The notes beneath the pieces are model-generated. The model was given only the letters and a program-made list of their open reading frames with translations, had not been told where the DNA came from and searched no databases. A stretch of DNA of 64,000 nucleotides from Reichenbachiella versicolor (GTDB lineage: Bacteria; Bacteroidota; Bacteroidia; Cytophagales; Cyclobacteriaceae). The stretch covers positions 186,001-250,000 of the forward strand of contig NZ_QFZQ01000002.1 in the NCBI RefSeq assembly GCF_003171675.1, in the 5' to 3' direction. The translations under genes and the position numbers were made by a program. Shown here one piece after another: positions 45,060 through 53,033 of the stretch; the first letter of the stretch is position 1, and each line of letters opens with the position of its first letter.

Positions 45060-46250
45060 TTAGTTCATTGCTTGATCGACAGTGAAACCAAAAGCAGAAG
45101 CTATCTCTTTAGACATCGCTTCGATATCTTCTGAATTTATATTCCATAGACCATTCTCTCCTGCGAGTAATTTATCCATAAAGTCTTTAGACTGCTGAGC
45201 ACTGAAATAAGGATCACCTGTGCTCGGGTTTTGCGTAAATTGCAAGCTATATAAGAATCCTAAACCTTCAGAAAAATCATGAAATGCAGCTCCGAATTTT
45301 TCGTCTTGGTACATTTCTTTTCCTGTTTCGAGATAGAATACTGCCATCACACCTACGACCAATGATAATTTTTCGCGAAGAATATCAGCCTGCTGATTTC
45401 TTATTCCGTATTCTTTAGCCACAATAGCAGCTCGTCCTGTAATGAAAGCTTTATAGATATCATCAGCCAAACCAGTAAAAGCCGTCTTTTTATCCACGGT
45501 ATTTAAATACTTATTTAAAAGGTCGTCAGTACCTAATGTAGGCGAGGTAGGATCTGCTTCTAAACCATATAGATATCCGAATGCTTCATCCCAATTGTGC
45601 TCCATTTCGGTATAATTAGCATCTCCATCTAGTGTTCCATTATCGTTATCTTCTTGATAAGCATCCAACTTACCTGCACTAGCATAATGATTGATAATTT
45701 GATCAAGTGTAAAAGCCCCAATTAAACTTTTTGTAAACACCTGATTCCACTCAATACCATCTCCATCGACATATCTAATAGTTTCAGTTCCTTCTATTAT
45801 TTCACCTGGAGTGCCTTCTTTCGCAGCGCCAGTGATTTCATTTAACGTACTAATTTGATCATCAATATAAGTTTCAAATACACCTCCTATAGAAGCATTA
45901 ACACTTCCGCCAAAAAGATCAGTAGAAGCAGCAGTTTTAGACTTTATATTCTTTTTCTGATCATTTAAATCAGTATCTGTAAAGTTTTTTGCGCCTTGCT
46001 CATGTGCAAACATCGCCTTAATAGCGTCTGCCGACTTTGTCTCTTCTACATTGATTAATTCATCAACTATTTCAGCAGCCATTTTCAATCGAGTCGTTTG
46101 CCCTTTGTATGAAACAGTGGACTCTCCGTCTCGCTCAAAAGAATAAGTTGCAGGGGTTTCAAAACTTGTCTCCTCTTCCTCATCACACGACACTAGAGCT
46201 ATAGCCAATGCCATCAACAAAGCCATCATAGAGTTATTCAAGTAATTCAT
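45060..46250 (-). CDS. DUF4856 lipoprotein
   Basis: A 396-residue lipoprotein with signal ALAIALVSC (Cys22) and then an acidic DEEEET stretch. The pattern PATYSFERDGESTVSYKGQTTRLKMAAEIVDEL, AFTLDQIINHYASAGKLDAYQ, then MEHNWDEAFGYLYG is that of DUF4856 proteins, which regularly accompany imelysins and TonB receptors in this phylum. It is the first gene of the unit, with a consensus promoter and a palindrome next to its start. Function unknown; surface-exposed metal or haem handling is a reasonable guess from context only. Confidence 0.9.
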   Translation of the reverse strand: MNYLNNSMMALLMALAIALVSCDEEEETSFETPATYSFERDGESTVSYKGQTTRLKMAAEIVDELINVEETKSADAIKAMFAHEQGAKNFTDTDLNDQKKNIKSKTAASTDLFGGSVNASIGGVFETYIDDQISTLNEITGAAKEGTPGEIIEGTETIRYVDGDGIEWNQVFTKSLIGAFTLDQIINHYASAGKLDAYQEDNDNGTLDGDANYTEMEHNWDEAFGYLYGLEADPTSPTLGTDDLLNKYLNTVDKKTAFTGLADDIYKAFITGRAAIVAKEYGIRNQQADILREKLSLVVGVMAVFYLETGKEMYQDEKFGAAFHDFSEGLGFLYSLQFTQNPSTGDPYFSAQQSKDFMDKLLAGENGLWNINSEDIEAMSKEIASAFGFTVDQAMN

Positions 46251-46267
46251 ATTATAGTTTCGATTTA

Positions 46268-46323
46268 TTTAGACTTGTTTAAAATAATGACGCAAATCTA
46301 TGGGCTATTCTCAAACATGCAAA
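46268..46323 (-). promoter_or_regulatory. Promoter and operator of the DUF4856-imelysin operon
   Basis: On the minus strand: TTTG (46323-46320), a 19-nt spacer, and TAGATTTG (46300-46293), a perfect match to the Bacteroidota consensus. Just downstream, at 46268-46283, lies the partial palindrome TTTAGACTTGTTTAAA, near the start site and 18 bp before the ATG. It resembles the palindrome at the mntR promoter. A further half-site, TTTAGACTTAAT, is at 46329-46340, behind the -33 box. Confidence 0.65.
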
Positions 46324-46417
46324 CATTATTTAGACTTAATCCATTTTAATTTAAGAGATAAAACCAATTTTATTCATCCAAAGACACTTTATTACTATTA
46401 GATAAGACCTATCATAT

Positions 46418-46449
46418 TTTTAGATTGATCTAAAACCTCTCTATCTTTG
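46418..46449 (+). promoter_or_regulatory. DtxR/MntR-type operator and promoter of the metal importer operon
   Basis: TTTTAGATTGATCTAAAA (46418-46435) is a perfect 8+8 bp palindrome with a 2-bp centre, in the form expected of DtxR/MntR operators. It covers the -33 position of a promoter whose -7 box is TATCTTTG (46442-46449). The ATG follows about 20 bp later. The layout predicts metal-dependent autorepression. Confidence 0.7.
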
Positions 46450-46469
46450 TACAAACAAAGATTTTGAAG

Positions 46470-47126
46470 ATGCTGAGTCTCGCAGAAGAGAATTATCTCA
46501 AAACCATATATCACCTATCAGAATCTGGTCGACATGCTGTATCAACCAATGCTATTTCTGAAATGCAGAAAACAAAACCTGCATCTGTAAGTGATATGAT
46601 TAAAAAGCTGAGTGACAAGGGTGTCGTATCGTATCAAAAATACAAGGGAGTCAACCTCAGTCATAAAGGCAAAAAAGCTGCTCTTCAAATCATAAGAAAA
46701 CATAGATTATGGGAAGTATTTCTTGTTGACAAACTCAATTTTAATTGGGATGAAGTTCATGAAATAGCCGAACAACTCGAACACATCAAATCTCCACTAC
46801 TTGTAAAACGACTTGACGAGTTTCTTGGCTATCCTAAAATTGACCCTCATGGTGACCCCATTCCTGATGAAAATGGAGAGATTACTTTAGGTATTAAGGC
46901 ACCATTGACCGAAGTTAGTCAAGGAAAAGAAATGATCCTTACAGGCGTAGAAAACTCAGAATCCAACTTTCTTGCGCACTTAGACAAACTTGGAATAGCG
47001 CTAGGTTCTAAAATTACAATTATCGATATCAATGAATTCGATGGCTCCATGCAAGTCAAGATAAAAGAAGGTAAACCAATATTTATATCTCAGCAGGTTG
47101 CTGTCAACTTATTAGTCACAGAATAA
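46470..47126 (+). CDS. mntR: DtxR/MntR family metal-dependent regulator
   Basis: A 218-residue three-domain regulator. I use the ATG at 46470 (MLSLAEENYLKTIYHLSES); a TTG two codons upstream is ignored. The winged helix spans about 1-65, then the metal-binding dimerisation region (KHRLWEVFL, VHEIAEQLEHIKSPLLVKRL) with the usual His/Glu ligands, and from about 150 an SH3-like FeoA-type domain (VNLLV end). The regulator senses Mn or Fe and represses uptake genes. It leads the ABC operon: the next ATG follows its stop without a gap. The palindrome upstream suggests autoregulation. Mn versus Fe cannot be decided. Confidence 0.9.
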   Translation: MLSLAEENYLKTIYHLSESGRHAVSTNAISEMQKTKPASVSDMIKKLSDKGVVSYQKYKGVNLSHKGKKAALQIIRKHRLWEVFLVDKLNFNWDEVHEIAEQLEHIKSPLLVKRLDEFLGYPKIDPHGDPIPDENGEITLGIKAPLTEVSQGKEMILTGVENSESNFLAHLDKLGIALGSKITIIDINEFDGSMQVKIKEGKPIFISQQVAVNLLVTE

Positions 47127-48038
47127 ATGAAAAACATTTTACTATACACAGCGATAACCATTTTTGCTTTGAGTTGTCAACCTGTTCAAAAAGAAAGGCA
47201 AGGAAAACTCAAAGTAATTACTACTACTGGTATGATCTACGATGCTGTACTCAACATCGGTGGCAACTTAGTAGAAGCAGAAGCTCTAATGGGCCCAGGT
47301 GTTGACCCACACCTTTATAAAGCTACTCAAGGAGATTTAGCCAAGCTTCAAAACGCTGATTTGATTCTTTACAATGGACTTCATCTGGAAGGCAAAATGG
47401 GAGAAATATTTGAAAAGTTATCTAGGATCAAAAACGTTCATGCTATTTCTGAAGACATTGACAGGTCTAAATTAAGAGCCAGTCAAGTCTATGAGAATGC
47501 TTATGATCCTCATATCTGGTTTGATGTAAAGCTATGGAAAGAAGCAGTTGTGTTTACAACAAAAACTCTTAGCAAATCAGATAGTATAAACGCAAAAATA
47601 TATCAGGCTAACTCTTCAGCTTATCTTAAAAAACTTGACTCATTACATGGTGCCACTATCAGTGCTATTGACTCAATCCCAGAACCTCAAAGACTTCTTA
47701 TTACTGCTCATGATGCCTTTGGTTATTTTGGAGATGCTTATAAGATTAGAGTAGAAGGTCTTCAAGGTATATCGACTTTATCAGAGCCCGGCCTCAAAGA
47801 CATTACAAAACTGGTTGACTTGATTGTTGATAATAAAGTAAAAGCAGTTTTCATAGAAACATCAGTATCTAAGAAAGCTATCAATGCTGTCGTTGAAGGA
47901 TGTAAGGATCGAGGACATGATGTTATCATCGGTGGAAGTTTATACTCTGATGCTATGGGATCATTTGGACAATTCGAAGGTACTTATATTGGTATGGTCA
48001 GTAGCAACGTCAACACTATTGTAAACGCATTGAAATGA
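47127..48038 (+). CDS. troA: Metal ABC transporter substrate-binding lipoprotein (TroA-like)
   Basis: A 303-residue cluster A-I binding protein. A lipoprotein signal (TIFALSCQPV, Cys near 17) is followed by KVITTTGMIYDAV. The four TroA ligands are visible: His in GVDPHLYKAT, His in YDPHIWFDV, His in TAHDAFGYF, and Asp in GGSLYSDAMG. There is no His-rich loop, which speaks against a dedicated ZnuA and for Mn, Fe or mixed uptake. Its stop overlaps the ATPase start by 4 bp. Confidence 0.93.
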   Translation: MKNILLYTAITIFALSCQPVQKERQGKLKVITTTGMIYDAVLNIGGNLVEAEALMGPGVDPHLYKATQGDLAKLQNADLILYNGLHLEGKMGEIFEKLSRIKNVHAISEDIDRSKLRASQVYENAYDPHIWFDVKLWKEAVVFTTKTLSKSDSINAKIYQANSSAYLKKLDSLHGATISAIDSIPEPQRLLITAHDAFGYFGDAYKIRVEGLQGISTLSEPGLKDITKLVDLIVDNKVKAVFIETSVSKKAINAVVEGCKDRGHDVIIGGSLYSDAMGSFGQFEGTYIGMVSSNVNTIVNALK

Positions 48039-48826
48039 TAGTAAACGTCGAAAATCCTGTATTAGAAATTCATGATCTTACGGTCACCTACAGTCGAAAA
48101 CCAGTACTTTGGGGTGTGGATCTAACATTACCAAAAGGTTCACTAGTAGGAATCATTGGACCAAACGGAGCAGGCAAGTCTACTTTAATCAAAGCAGCTA
48201 TGGATTTGATCCCGAAGAGTAGTGGCTGGGTTGAAATATTTGGCGAAGATCTTAAAAAGGTTAGAAAGAAAATTAGCTATGTACCTCAACGGGAATCTGT
48301 AGACTGGGACTTTCCTGCATCAGTACGAGATGTAGTTGTTATGGGACGATATGCAGACATTGGACTTTTTAAGAGACCTAGAAAAGCGGACTATGAGGCT
48401 GCTGATTACGCTTTGAAACAGGTAAAACTTTCAGAGTTTTCTAATAGGCAAATTAGTCAGTTGTCAGGAGGGCAGCAACAGCGAGTCTTCTTAGCTAGAG
48501 CACTTGCACAACAGGCAGACCTTTACTTCATGGATGAACCTTTCGCTGGAGTAGATGCAGCTACTGAGAAAGCTATTATTAATATACTAAAACAGATGTC
48601 TGAACAAGGTAAGACCGTGGTGGTAGTTCACCATGATTTGCAGACTGTAACTAAATATTTCGACTGGTTAGTTCAACTCAACACTCGTTTAGTAGCTTCT
48701 GGACCTATTGAGCAAGTATTTACTCAAGAATTACTTCAAGAGACCTATGGAGGAAAGCTAACACTGCTATCTGATGTCAGTACATTGATGCACACTCAGC
48801 AATTGCCAGTAAGAGACAAAACCTGA
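48035..48826 (+). CDS. troB: Metal ABC transporter ATP-binding protein
   Basis: A 263-residue ABC ATPase of the Mn/Zn importer family: Walker A IIGPNGAGKSTLIKAAMDL, Q-loop region YVPQRESVDWDFPASVRDVV (the WDFP pattern is typical for Mn/Zn importers), signature QLSGGQQQRVFLARAL, Walker B LYFMDEPFAGVD, and the switch His in VVHHDL. It energises the two permeases that follow. Translationally coupled to the binding-protein gene. Confidence 0.96.
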   Translation: MIVNVENPVLEIHDLTVTYSRKPVLWGVDLTLPKGSLVGIIGPNGAGKSTLIKAAMDLIPKSSGWVEIFGEDLKKVRKKISYVPQRESVDWDFPASVRDVVVMGRYADIGLFKRPRKADYEAADYALKQVKLSEFSNRQISQLSGGQQQRVFLARALAQQADLYFMDEPFAGVDAATEKAIINILKQMSEQGKTVVVVHHDLQTVTKYFDWLVQLNTRLVASGPIEQVFTQELLQETYGGKLTLLSDVSTLMHTQQLPVRDKT

Positions 48827-48827
48827 T

Positions 48828-50129
48828 ATGGAAGACTTTATTACTTTTTTTAGTTTTCAAGATCCGAATATCCGATATGTAGTAGCTGGATCAATATTGA
48901 TAGCTGTTAGTTCTGCAATAGTAGGTTGCTTTACTTTTCTTAAAAAGAAGGCTTTAGTTGGTGATGCAGTTGCTCACTCTGTACTTCCTGGAATTTGCCT
49001 CTCATTCATTTTAACTGGAACCAAAAACCCTATTTACATCATCATTGGTGCGTTTGTTACTGGCTGGATTTCGCTCATTCTTATTGACTACATCACACGG
49101 TTTTCTAAGATTAAAGAAGATACTGCTATTGGGTTGATATTGTCCGTCTTCTTTGGAATCGGGGTCTTATTATTAACCATGATACAGCACAATGGTAATG
49201 CCTCTCAAACTGGACTTGATTCTTTTCTTTTTGGAAAAGCTGCTGCTTTGGTTGGATATGACCTATTGATTTTCAGCATTATCAGTATCATTCTATTGTT
49301 AGCAGTGATTCTTTTTTTCAAAGAGTTTACTCTTATTTCATTTGATGAAAATTTTGCAAAATCCATTGGATTCCCAGTGAAGCGGTTAGAATTAGTACTA
49401 ACAACATTAACTGTTTTAGCTGTAGTTACTGGCATTCAAGCTGTAGGTGTAGTTTTAATGGCAGCTATGTTAATCACTCCCTCAGCGGCAGCTAAATTCT
49501 GGACAAACAAGTTGAACATAATGCTAATATTAGCAGCAGTGTTCGCAGCATTTTCTAGTATTAGTGGTGCATTTATATCATTCACTTCTCCTTCTATGCC
49601 TACTGGACCATGGATAGTCATGGTAATTTCTATTATCGCTTTGACTTCTTTCTTTTTTGCTCCTAGACATGGCATTCTGTACAACATCATCAAACAAAGA
49701 AGTATCAAAAAGAGAATTCTTCATGAGAATATTCTTAAGCTTTTTTATCAACTCGGTGAAAGAGAAAATGATTTCAATGCGAGTAGATCTATTGACAATA
49801 TTTTAGAAAAGAGAACCATAAAACTAGGAGCCCTAAAACCTGGACTTCGCCATTTAACAAAACAAGGGTTTCTCAGTAAAAACAAGAATTTCTGGACTCT
49901 GACTACGGAAGGAAAAACTAAAGGACAGCGAATAGTGAAACTACACAGACTTTGGGAAGTCTATTTAACCAAGTATTTAAGGATAGCACCAGATCATGTT
50001 CACGAAGACGCAGACAACATAGAACATTTTCTAACTCCCGAACTTGAAAAAAGATTGGAAAATTTATTGAACTACCCAGAAAGCGACCCTCATTCCTCAG
50101 CTATACCATATGACCAAATAACTTCATAA
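48828..50129 (+). CDS. troC: Metal ABC permease fused to a DtxR-like repressor domain (YtgCR type)
   Basis: A 433-residue chimera. Residues 1-280 are an ABC-3 permease with about eight transmembrane helices (VGDAVAHSVLPGICLSFIL, TAIGLILSVFFGIGVLLL, VVLMAAMLITPSAAAKFW). From about 295 to the end comes a soluble DtxR/MntR-like part: a winged helix (LKLFYQLGERENDF, LRHLTKQGFLSKNKNFWTLT) and the metal-binding dimerisation helix (VKLHRLWEVYL, HVHEDADNIEHFLTPELEKRL), ending in YPESDPHSSAIP. It lacks the SH3-like third domain. The same fusion is known from Chlamydia YtgCR, in which the repressor is cut free. In this window a separate full-length regulator is present as well. One base overlaps the next permease gene. 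Confidence 0.92.
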   Translation: MEDFITFFSFQDPNIRYVVAGSILIAVSSAIVGCFTFLKKKALVGDAVAHSVLPGICLSFILTGTKNPIYIIIGAFVTGWISLILIDYITRFSKIKEDTAIGLILSVFFGIGVLLLTMIQHNGNASQTGLDSFLFGKAAALVGYDLLIFSIISIILLLAVILFFKEFTLISFDENFAKSIGFPVKRLELVLTTLTVLAVVTGIQAVGVVLMAAMLITPSAAAKFWTNKLNIMLILAAVFAAFSSISGAFISFTSPSMPTGPWIVMVISIIALTSFFFAPRHGILYNIIKQRSIKKRILHENILKLFYQLGERENDFNASRSIDNILEKRTIKLGALKPGLRHLTKQGFLSKNKNFWTLTTEGKTKGQRIVKLHRLWEVYLTKYLRIAPDHVHEDADNIEHFLTPELEKRLENLLNYPESDPHSSAIPYDQITS

Positions 50130-51016
50130 TGGACACATTATATATCATATCGACTGGTGCAATAGTAGCGATTACCTGTGGAGTTTTGGGTTGCTACCTA
50201 ATCCTCAAGAAAATGGCTATGGTAGGTGATGCTATTTCTCATGCTGTTTTGCCAGGTATAGTCATAGCATTTTTACTTAGCGGAAGTAGAGATTCTGTAA
50301 CTATGCTCTTAGGAGCAGGTATACTAGGTGTTCTTACGACTTTTTTAATTGAATTTTTTCATACTAAAGGAAGTCTTCAATCTGATGCTTCGATCGGAGT
50401 GACATTCACATGGCTGTTTGCTCTAGGGGTGATCTTAATTTCAATGTACGCAGGAGACGTAGACTTGGACCAAGATTGTGTCCTTCATGGCGAAATAGCT
50501 TATGTCCCACTTGACCTTTGGATTCTCCCAAATGGTTCAATCATGGGTCCTCGAACACTTTATATTAGCGGTTTTGTATTAATACTAGTTTTATTATTTG
50601 TAATTATCGGATACAAAGAACTTTACATTACTACTTTCGATCCAGCTTTTGCATCTGCAATAGGAATATCTACAGTGCTTTGGCATTACCTTCTAATGGG
50701 CGCAGTAAGTTTGACAACGGTAGCTTCATTCGAATCGGTAGGGGCTATTTTAGTAGTATCATTATTAATTGCACCTCCTGCAACAGCATACTTACTAACA
50801 GAAAACTTCAAAAAAATGTTATGGCTAACCGCTTTCACAGGGATGCTTGTATCTATCTTGGGTTATTATCTAGCTGTATGGATCGATGGATCTATTGCAG
50901 GAGCCATGTCTAGCGTTGCTGGACTTTTTTTCCTATTGGCTCTTATTTTTTCTCCAAGTGAAGGAATAATTGCAAAAAAATTGCGCCAGCAAAAACTTCA
51001 ACCTAATAATTCCTAA
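50129..51016 (+). CDS. troD: Metal ABC transporter permease, second subunit
   Basis: A 295-residue ABC-3 permease with about eight transmembrane helices: YLILKKMAMVGDAISHAVLPG, LLGAGILGVLTTFLIEF, ASIGVTFTWLFALGVILI, and VGAILVVSLLIAPPATAYLL. It pairs with the fused permease upstream to form the channel of the importer. It has no regulator tail and ends after the last helix (LIFSPSEGIIAKKLRQQK). Its ATG overlaps the last base of the upstream stop. Confidence 0.95.
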   Translation: MDTLYIISTGAIVAITCGVLGCYLILKKMAMVGDAISHAVLPGIVIAFLLSGSRDSVTMLLGAGILGVLTTFLIEFFHTKGSLQSDASIGVTFTWLFALGVILISMYAGDVDLDQDCVLHGEIAYVPLDLWILPNGSIMGPRTLYISGFVLILVLLFVIIGYKELYITTFDPAFASAIGISTVLWHYLLMGAVSLTTVASFESVGAILVVSLLIAPPATAYLLTENFKKMLWLTAFTGMLVSILGYYLAVWIDGSIAGAMSSVAGLFFLLALIFSPSEGIIAKKLRQQKLQPNNS

Positions 51017-51054
51017 AGAACCACTAAATTTGAGCAACTAACAAAATCTACTAC

Positions 51055-51858
51055 GTGAGAATATTTTTACTACTGATTATCCTTTGGTCTTTATCATTAC
51101 AGTCGACAGCCTTACATCCTCGTAAGGAATATACAGTTCTCCCAAAACATGTTGAACTTAATCCCGAGGAAATTAAAATTGAAACCAATGATGGGGCTAC
51201 ACTAAATGCCTGGTATTTCAACAATAAAGGCAACCACTTAATTATTATTAGCCATGATGGTGATGGCAATATGAGCGATTACTTTAGACACATCAAGACT
51301 TTATGTGATCAAGGCTTCGACGTAATGGCTTATGATTATCGTGGATATGGCAGTAGCAGTGATTTTGACATTAACCCTTACCAATATATTTACACTGAAT
51401 TCTATACCGATTTCGAAGCTGTTCTAAACTATTGCACCTCTAAATACAGACAAGATATTATTGTTTATGGATGGGGAATTGGGGGTGGAATTGGTCTGCT
51501 AAAAGCTTATGACAAAGATAGAGTAGCTGGAATCATAGCTGATGATCCTTTTTTCAGTTATAAAATTACACATGGCTCATTGTCTGATACCAATTCAATT
51601 ATGAGTTTTCCAATAGAAGTAGAAAAAGGGCATTATGACTTTAAACATCCCAAAGCTGGTAAAGACCTTAAGGGAGTAATATTATTTCATGGCTCAAATA
51701 ACTACATCTACTCATATGAACAACTTAAACACTTGGCAAGTTTTCATCATGGAATTCATAAAGAAAAGATTTATCCAGTTTCAAGAGGAAACTACCATGT
51801 TTCATTCACCAAGCCAATATATAACCACACCATCTATGAGTTCATCATGAACATTTAA
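51055..51858 (+). CDS. Alpha/beta-hydrolase-fold protein lacking the nucleophile serine
   Basis: A 267-residue exported protein: signal peptide to STALH from a GTG start (51055; no ATG nearby). The fold is that of the DUF676/BAAT-type hydrolases: LNAWYFNNKGNHLIIISHDGDGNMSDY, DVMAYDYRGYGSSSD, then the elbow VYGWGIGGGIGLL. There the nucleophile position of GxSxG is Gly (G139-W-G141-I-G143). The acid position is also doubtful (FHGSNNYIYS), while a late His (NYHVSF) is present. It is probably a non-catalytic, periplasmic pseudo-enzyme. It lies 38 bp after the importer operon. The stop shares TTAA with the convergent rhomboid gene. Confidence 0.85.
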   Translation: MRIFLLLIILWSLSLQSTALHPRKEYTVLPKHVELNPEEIKIETNDGATLNAWYFNNKGNHLIIISHDGDGNMSDYFRHIKTLCDQGFDVMAYDYRGYGSSSDFDINPYQYIYTEFYTDFEAVLNYCTSKYRQDIIVYGWGIGGGIGLLKAYDKDRVAGIIADDPFFSYKITHGSLSDTNSIMSFPIEVEKGHYDFKHPKAGKDLKGVILFHGSNNYIYSYEQLKHLASFHHGIHKEKIYPVSRGNYHVSFTKPIYNHTIYEFIMNI

Positions 51859-52400
51859 TACTTCTTTTTACGATACAAATAGGCCAATACAGTCCCCACT
51901 ACTGCTCCGAAAAAATGTGATTCAAATGATATTCTCGAATCTGTAGGCAATATCCCATAAAAAAGCCCTCCATAAAGTACCACTACTGTAATTGACAACA
52001 ATAGTGATTTAAAATCCTTTCTAAATAGGCCAATAAACATCAAAAAGAAAGCCAAACCATAGATTACTCCGCTCGCTCCAATATGGTAAAATGGTCTACC
52101 AAATATCCAAACCATAACTCCTGTCATAAAATAACAGGTATAAAACACCCACCTTGCTATAGTTGGATAAAAGAAGAAAACAGACAAACCCAAAAACAAA
52201 ATTGGAAATGAATTGGAAACAATGTGCTGTGGCGATCCATGTACTAACGGAGATGTAAGAATTCCTATCAAACCAGATATGGACCTTGGCAATACTCCTA
52301 AAAAACCTAAATCCAACGCAAAGAAGAATTCGATAGAATAAACCATCCACATAATGAGTAGCATTCTAACTGGGATCAAATTTTGTAACGCCTTTGCCAT
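51855..52400 (-). CDS. Rhomboid family intramembrane serine protease
   Basis: A 181-residue membrane protein with six hydrophobic segments. Catalytic residues are present: S110 in HIGASGVIYG and H162 in ESHFFGAVVG. The HxxxN motif (H59-IVS-N63) that helps the oxyanion is also there. It is compact, near the minimum for the six-helix rhomboid core. Rhomboids cleave membrane proteins within or next to the bilayer; no target is evident. It follows a hairpin terminator of the upstream gene. Confidence 0.9.
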   Translation of the reverse strand: MAKALQNLIPVRMLLIMWMVYSIEFFFALDLGFLGVLPRSISGLIGILTSPLVHGSPQHIVSNSFPILFLGLSVFFFYPTIARWVFYTCYFMTGVMVWIFGRPFYHIGASGVIYGLAFFLMFIGLFRKDFKSLLLSITVVVLYGGLFYGILPTDSRISFESHFFGAVVGTVLAYLYRKKKY

Positions 52401-52414
52401 TATTCTATAGGTAC

Positions 52415-52446
52415 AAAAAAACCCCTCTAAATAATAGAGAGGTTTA
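52415..52446 (-). terminator. Terminator of the TerB-like gene
   Basis: On the minus strand AACCTCTCT pairs with AGAGGGGTT (52446-52415, one G-U pair), followed by TTTTTT. It lies 22 bp after the stop of the upstream gene and before the rhomboid gene. Confidence 0.75.
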
Positions 52447-52467
52447 ATTTCTTAAAATACAGTGTGG

Positions 52468-52935
52468 TTAATAAGATTCAGGATTATCGATCATACTGAG
52501 TTCCATAAACTTAGCTTCATCATAACTAACAGACATGTATCCTAAAATTCCTCCAGAAGCTTCAGCTACTTTTTTAGCCATATCTTTCAATGAAGCGTAC
52601 AACTTCACAGCAAAAGCATGATCAATCTTAGGTAAAATGTGATTTAATTTTTGAAGCTCTTTCTCTATTTCTGCAGCTCTAGCTTCTTTACCACTAGGAA
52701 GTTTTTTAACATACGCTTTGAACTTCGTAGGGAAATCTTTCCCGACTTCTCTGTAATAATCGATCAGCTGTTCTCTGGCTCTAGACTGCTTACTATTGGC
52801 AATTTCTACAGCCTGATCCATCTCGTCTTCATCTATCTTATCGTCCGCACCAGCAATAAGTATAGAAACTAATACTGGAGCATCCAGTAACACTTCTATC
52901 TCATCATCCCTAAGTGTCTTAAACTCTTGTACCAT
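52468..52935 (-). CDS. TerB-like small protein
   Basis: A 155-residue all-helical protein without signal peptide. The N-terminal half (APVLVSILIAGADDKIDEDE) shows the pattern of TerB-like domains (a helix, then A-D-x-K-I-D-x-x-E, a metal-binding-like turn). The rest is charged helices. TerB folds occur in tellurite resistance and stress systems, but no ter genes are nearby. Transcribed alone and closed by its own terminator. Confidence 0.6.
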   Translation of the reverse strand: MVQEFKTLRDDEIEVLLDAPVLVSILIAGADDKIDEDEMDQAVEIANSKQSRAREQLIDYYREVGKDFPTKFKAYVKKLPSGKEARAAEIEKELQKLNHILPKIDHAFAVKLYASLKDMAKKVAEASGGILGYMSVSYDEAKFMELSMIDNPESY

Positions 52936-53033
52936 TTTTATTTTGTATTATTTTAAAATGCCGAGTCGAAAGTAAATCAATTACGTCGATATCGACAAAA
53001 AACTGATGCTAATTCTTATAAGTTAATTCCTTA

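Noticed and set aside
46464-46469. TTG start two codons before the regulator's ATG
   Set aside because: An ATG giving the family-typical N-terminus (MLSLAEENYLK) follows at once, with a good leader distance to the -7 box.
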